Shown here: positions 61,317 to 64,000 of the stretch, in pieces
How the letters are laid out: each line of letters begins with the position of its first letter
How positions within the stretch are numbered: the stretch's first letter is position 1
The notes under the pieces: model-generated
What the model was told of the DNA's origin: nothing
Databases searched by the model: none
The model's input: only the letters and a program-made list of their open reading frames with translations
NCBI RefSeq assembly: GCF_019704555.1
Contig: NZ_AP024745.1
Coordinates: 2,984,501-3,048,500, forward strand
Direction: 5' to 3'
DNA: 64,000 nt
Origin: Actinoplanes sp. L3-i22
GTDB taxonomy: Bacteria > Actinomycetota > Actinomycetes > Mycobacteriales > Micromonosporaceae
Made by a program: the position numbers and the translations under genes

Positions 61317-63701
61317 TCACGATTGGATCGGCCGTACCGTCACCGGGGTGGTCAGCCGGCGGTCCGCGCCGGCCGGTCGGGCCGGGCCGGTCAACTGGAC
61401 GGTGGCCTGGCACGGCAGGTCCCCGGCCGACGTGCCGACCAGGATCCGCAGGTCGCCGGGCTCCACCACGCGCCGCAGGTCACGGCCGGTGAACGCGGTC
61501 CGGTCGGTGTGCACCGCGAAGGTGACCTCCGCGCCGGCGCCGGCCGCGAGCTCGACCCGCTGGAAACCCGACAGCTGGCGAACCGGACGGGTGACCTGGG
61601 CGACCGGGTCGGACAGGTAGAGCTGCACCACCTCGGAGCCGGCCCGCTCGCCGGTGTTGCGCACCCGCACGGTCACCTCGAACTCGCCGTCGACCGGCAC
61701 GGTGTCCGCGCTGACCCGCAGCTCGTCCACCTCGAACGTGGTGTACGCCCGGCCGTGCCCGAACGGATAGAGCGGTGTCGGGTCCAGGTTGCTGACCCCG
61801 CTGTGCGTGGCGCCCAGGATCGGCTGCAGGTAGGTGCCCGGCTGGCCGCCCGGGTGCCGCGGGATCTGCACCGGCAGCTTGCCGCTGGGCTGGATCCGCC
61901 CGCTGAGCACGCCGGCGATCGCCGCGCCCCCGGCCTGCCCGGGCATGAACGCCTGGACCAGGCCGGCCACCCGGCCGTCCAGGTCACCCAGCGCGTACGG
62001 CCGGCCGGAGACCACCACCACGACCACCGGCGTGCCGGTCGCCAGCAGCTCCTCGATCAGCTCCGCCTGCACGCCGGGCAGCCGCAGGTCCTCGGCGTCG
62101 CAGCCCTCGCCCGAGGTGCCCTTGCCGAACAGGCCGGCCAGGTCGCCGACGAACGCGACCGCCAGGTCGGCGCCGCGGGCCGCCTCGACCGCCCCGGCGA
62201 AACCGGACCGGTCGGCGCCGTCGACCGCGCAACCTTGGGCGTAGGTGATCTCGTTGGCCGGGAACTCGGCGCGCAGCCCGTCCAGCGCGGTCGGGATGTC
62301 CAGGCCGAGACCGAGCTGCGGATAGCGGGGGAGGACATGGTTGGGAAAGGCATAACAGCCGAGGAACGTACGGGCGTCGTCGGCGCACGGGCCGATCGCG
62401 GCGATCCGGAACGGCTCGGTGACCGGCAGCGCGCTGCCCGTCTCCAGCAGGATGATCGAGCGTTCCGCCAGGTCGATCGCGATCTGCTGGTTCTCCGGCG
62501 CGTTCAGGTCGGTGAGCTCGGCGGCGAGCACCGACTGCTCCGGCGTCCAGCCCGGGTCGAGCAGACCCAGCTCGGCCTTCTGGACGAGCAGGCGGCGGGC
62601 GGCCCGGTCGACCAGCTCCTCCGGCACCTCGCCGCGGCGGACCCGCTCGACCAGGCCGGCGCCGTACCCGATGGTGTCCGGCAGCTCGACGTCGATGCCG
62701 GCGGCCAGGGCGAGCGCGCCGGCGCCGGCGCTGTCCGCGGCGACCCCGTGCATCAGCGCCAGGAACGGCACGGCCCAATAGTCCGAGACGACCGTGCCGG
62801 TGAAGCCCCACTCGTCCCGCAGCACCTCGGTGAGCAGCCACGGGTCCGCGCCGGCCGGCACGCCGTCGACGTCGGAGTAGGAGTTCATCACCGAGCCGGC
62901 GCCGCCACCGCCGCGGCCGACGGCCGCGACGGCCGTCTCGAACGGCGGCAGGATCAGATCGATCAGCTCCCGGCGGCCCATCGGCACCGGGCCGTGGTTC
63001 CGCGCTCCGCGCGACGCGGAATAGCCCGCGAAATGCTTCAGGGTGGCGATCACACCGGCTTTCTGAAGACCGCGGACGTACGCCGAACCGACCGTCGCGA
63101 CGAGGTAGGGATCCTCCCCGATGGTCTCCTCGACGCGCCCCCACCGGTAGTCACGCACCACGTCGAGCACCGGGGACAGGCCCTGGTGCACGCCGAGCGC
63201 GGCCATGTCCCGCCCGATCGCGGCGGCCATCCGCTCGACCAGCTCCGGGTCGAAGGTGGCGCCCCAGTTGATCGCGGCCGGGTAGACGGTCGCGCCGAGC
63301 GCGGTGAAACCGGTCAGGCACTCCTCGTGGACCAGCGCCGGGACGCCGAGCCGGGAGGCCATCACGACCCGCTGCTGACGGATCAGCTCGGCGGCGCCCT
63401 CGGCCGGGGTGAGCGGGACGCTCCCGTACACCCGGGTCAGGTGGCCGAGCCCGTGCTGCGCCGCGACCTCCAGCGGGACCGTGCCGCCGGCCGCGAAGAC
63501 GTCCTGCATCGGGGCGACGTTGTGCTGCTCCTCCGGGTTGTAGCCCTCGTCGTGCGCGTCGCCCATGTCGTTGCCGACCCAGCGGCTGCCCAGCTGCGCG
63601 ACCTTCTCCTCGAGGGTCATCTCGGCGAGCAGTGCCTCGACGCGGTCGGCGACGGACAGCGCCGGGTCGCGCCATGGCTGGGTCACCTGATCTGTGGTCA
63701 A
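61317..63701 (-). CDS. glycoside hydrolase family 3 (beta-glucosidase/beta-xylosidase)
   Basis: A 794-residue cytoplasmic GH3 enzyme. N-terminal barrel with KHFAGYSASRGARNHGPV and nucleophile Asp307 in VVSDYWAV; second domain with GTSGEGCDAEDLRLPG where the acid/base Glu is expected; C-terminal fibronectin-III-like domain (about 680-780). Releases glucose or xylose from oligosaccharides. It uses a TTG start with GGAGGAAAACG in front, so I place the start at 63701. No signal peptide: it probably acts on imported oligosaccharides, fitting a divergent transporter gene. Confidence 0.92.
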   Translation of the reverse strand: MTTDQVTQPWRDPALSVADRVEALLAEMTLEEKVAQLGSRWVGNDMGDAHDEGYNPEEQHNVAPMQDVFAAGGTVPLEVAAQHGLGHLTRVYGSVPLTPAEGAAELIRQQRVVMASRLGVPALVHEECLTGFTALGATVYPAAINWGATFDPELVERMAAAIGRDMAALGVHQGLSPVLDVVRDYRWGRVEETIGEDPYLVATVGSAYVRGLQKAGVIATLKHFAGYSASRGARNHGPVPMGRRELIDLILPPFETAVAAVGRGGGGAGSVMNSYSDVDGVPAGADPWLLTEVLRDEWGFTGTVVSDYWAVPFLALMHGVAADSAGAGALALAAGIDVELPDTIGYGAGLVERVRRGEVPEELVDRAARRLLVQKAELGLLDPGWTPEQSVLAAELTDLNAPENQQIAIDLAERSIILLETGSALPVTEPFRIAAIGPCADDARTFLGCYAFPNHVLPRYPQLGLGLDIPTALDGLRAEFPANEITYAQGCAVDGADRSGFAGAVEAARGADLAVAFVGDLAGLFGKGTSGEGCDAEDLRLPGVQAELIEELLATGTPVVVVVVSGRPYALGDLDGRVAGLVQAFMPGQAGGAAIAGVLSGRIQPSGKLPVQIPRHPGGQPGTYLQPILGATHSGVSNLDPTPLYPFGHGRAYTTFEVDELRVSADTVPVDGEFEVTVRVRNTGERAGSEVVQLYLSDPVAQVTRPVRQLSGFQRVELAAGAGAEVTFAVHTDRTAFTGRDLRRVVEPGDLRILVGTSAGDLPCQATVQLTGPARPAGADRRLTTPVTVRPIQS

Positions 63702-63720
63702 CGTTTTCCTCCGGAGGGTT

Positions 63721-63735
63721 CCCGAAACTTTCGGG
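63721..63735. promoter_or_regulatory. LacI-type operator-like palindrome in front of the GH3 gene
   Basis: CCCGAAACTTTCGGG is a perfect palindrome around a central base, matching the CGAAASTTTCG operators of LacI-type regulators of xylan/cello-oligosaccharide genes in actinomycetes. It lies 20 bases before the GH3 start. Confidence 0.6.
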
Positions 63736-63819
63736 TGCCTTGGGTTGCGCGCCGGCGGGCGGAAAAGCCCTGCCGACGCTGCCTACTCTCGCGCTCCGGG
63801 CACGGTTACGGCAAGGGTC

Positions 63820-63849
63820 TTGACACCTGTCACAGCGAAACCCTACGTT
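63820..63849 (+). promoter_or_regulatory. candidate sigma-70-type promoter of the divergent gene
   Basis: TTGACA (63820-63825) and TACGTT (63844-63849) with 18-base spacing, followed by repeated CGAAACC half-sites and CGTTAA motifs. It would drive the gene starting at 63972 with a leader of about 115 bases. Confidence 0.5.
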
Positions 63850-63882
63850 AACGAAACCTCGCGTTAATTTGCGGCTGTCACT

Positions 63883-63893
63883 CGAAAGTTCCG
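63883..63893. promoter_or_regulatory. second LacI-type operator-like site
   Basis: CGAAAGTTCCG, one base different from CGAAAGTTTCG. Placed downstream of the candidate promoter of the divergent gene, a repressing position. Confidence 0.4.
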
Positions 63894-63971
63894 GAACTCG
63901 GTGACCGCCGTCGCCATCGCTATATCACCCGCCGCGGCTCGCCGTGGCTTGCTTCGAGTACGGAGAAAAGC

Positions 63972-64000
63972 GTGAAGCGCAGGAATTTTCTGAGTCTGAC
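63972..64000 (+). CDS. start of a divergent gene, probable Tat-exported sugar-binding protein (partial)
   Basis: GTG with GGAGA 7 bases upstream begins VKRRNFLSLT, a twin-arginine signal start (RRNFLSL matches RRxFLxx). The window ends after about 9 codons. Divergent to a cytoplasmic GH3 gene and with shared operators, a sugar ABC-transporter binding protein is the likely product, but this is inference from context. Confidence 0.5.

Overview
High-GC actinobacterial chromosome, most like a member of the Micromonosporaceae such as Actinoplanes. The taxon is inferred from the very high GC, the frequent GTG/TTG starts, four-base ATGA/GTGA gene overlaps, secreted ALF-repeat and ricin-lectin proteins, and the wealth of GAF/PAS histidine kinases. 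There are no rRNA or tRNA genes, no CRISPR array and no prophage. The only clear mobile-element relic is a lone TnpB-like gene.

Layout. 0-4 kb: an enoyl-CoA hydratase/isomerase gene and two convergent secreted ALF-repeat proteins, one with a six-repeat ricin lectin. 4.3-8.5 kb: a TnpB-like gene directly upstream of phosphoketolase. 8.6-10.9 kb: a peptidoglycan-binding protein, then an ECF sigma factor coupled to a membrane partner. 10.9-13.4 kb: a CbiMNQO-type cobalt/nickel transporter with a Nur-like box upstream. 13.8-17.2 kb: an Acg-type nitroreductase with a DevS/DevR-like pair; DevR-like boxes precede these genes and also the distant phosphoketolase gene. 17.2-26.3 kb: a signalling block (HEAT-repeat protein, REC-PAS-GAF kinase, RsbW/STAS pair, chemoreceptor, GAF kinase, REC with a degenerate HD domain, Hpt). 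26.4-33.1 kb: a five-repeat BTRD1-like protein, then a rhamnose ABC transporter and L-rhamnose isomerase operon. 33.5-38.3 kb: a holin-like/LEA-like envelope pair, a degenerate inositol-phosphatase homologue, a Ser/Thr kinase and a Uma2 protein.

38.4-60.4 kb is a polyamine/omega-amino-acid catabolic region. It holds a MocR-type regulator, a (methyl)malonate-semialdehyde dehydrogenase with a class III aminotransferase, an aminobutyraldehyde-type dehydrogenase, a PotABCD-like transporter, a PuuB-like oxidase and a second aminotransferase. A second operon on the other strand (aldehyde dehydrogenase, GabT, Lrp, PuuB-like oxidase) repeats the chemistry. Together they could import polyamines, convert the C4 part through aminobutyraldehyde to GABA and onward, and convert the C3 part (beta-alanine) to acetyl-CoA. 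Between the two lie a MerR regulator, an alpha/beta hydrolase, a receiver/kinase pair and repeat-rich intergenic DNA, including an inverted 46-bp element with two DnaA-box-like sequences.

60.5-64 kb: a SpoIIE-type phosphatase, a GH3 glycosidase with LacI-type palindromes in front of it, and the first codons of a divergent gene, probably a Tat-exported sugar-binding protein.
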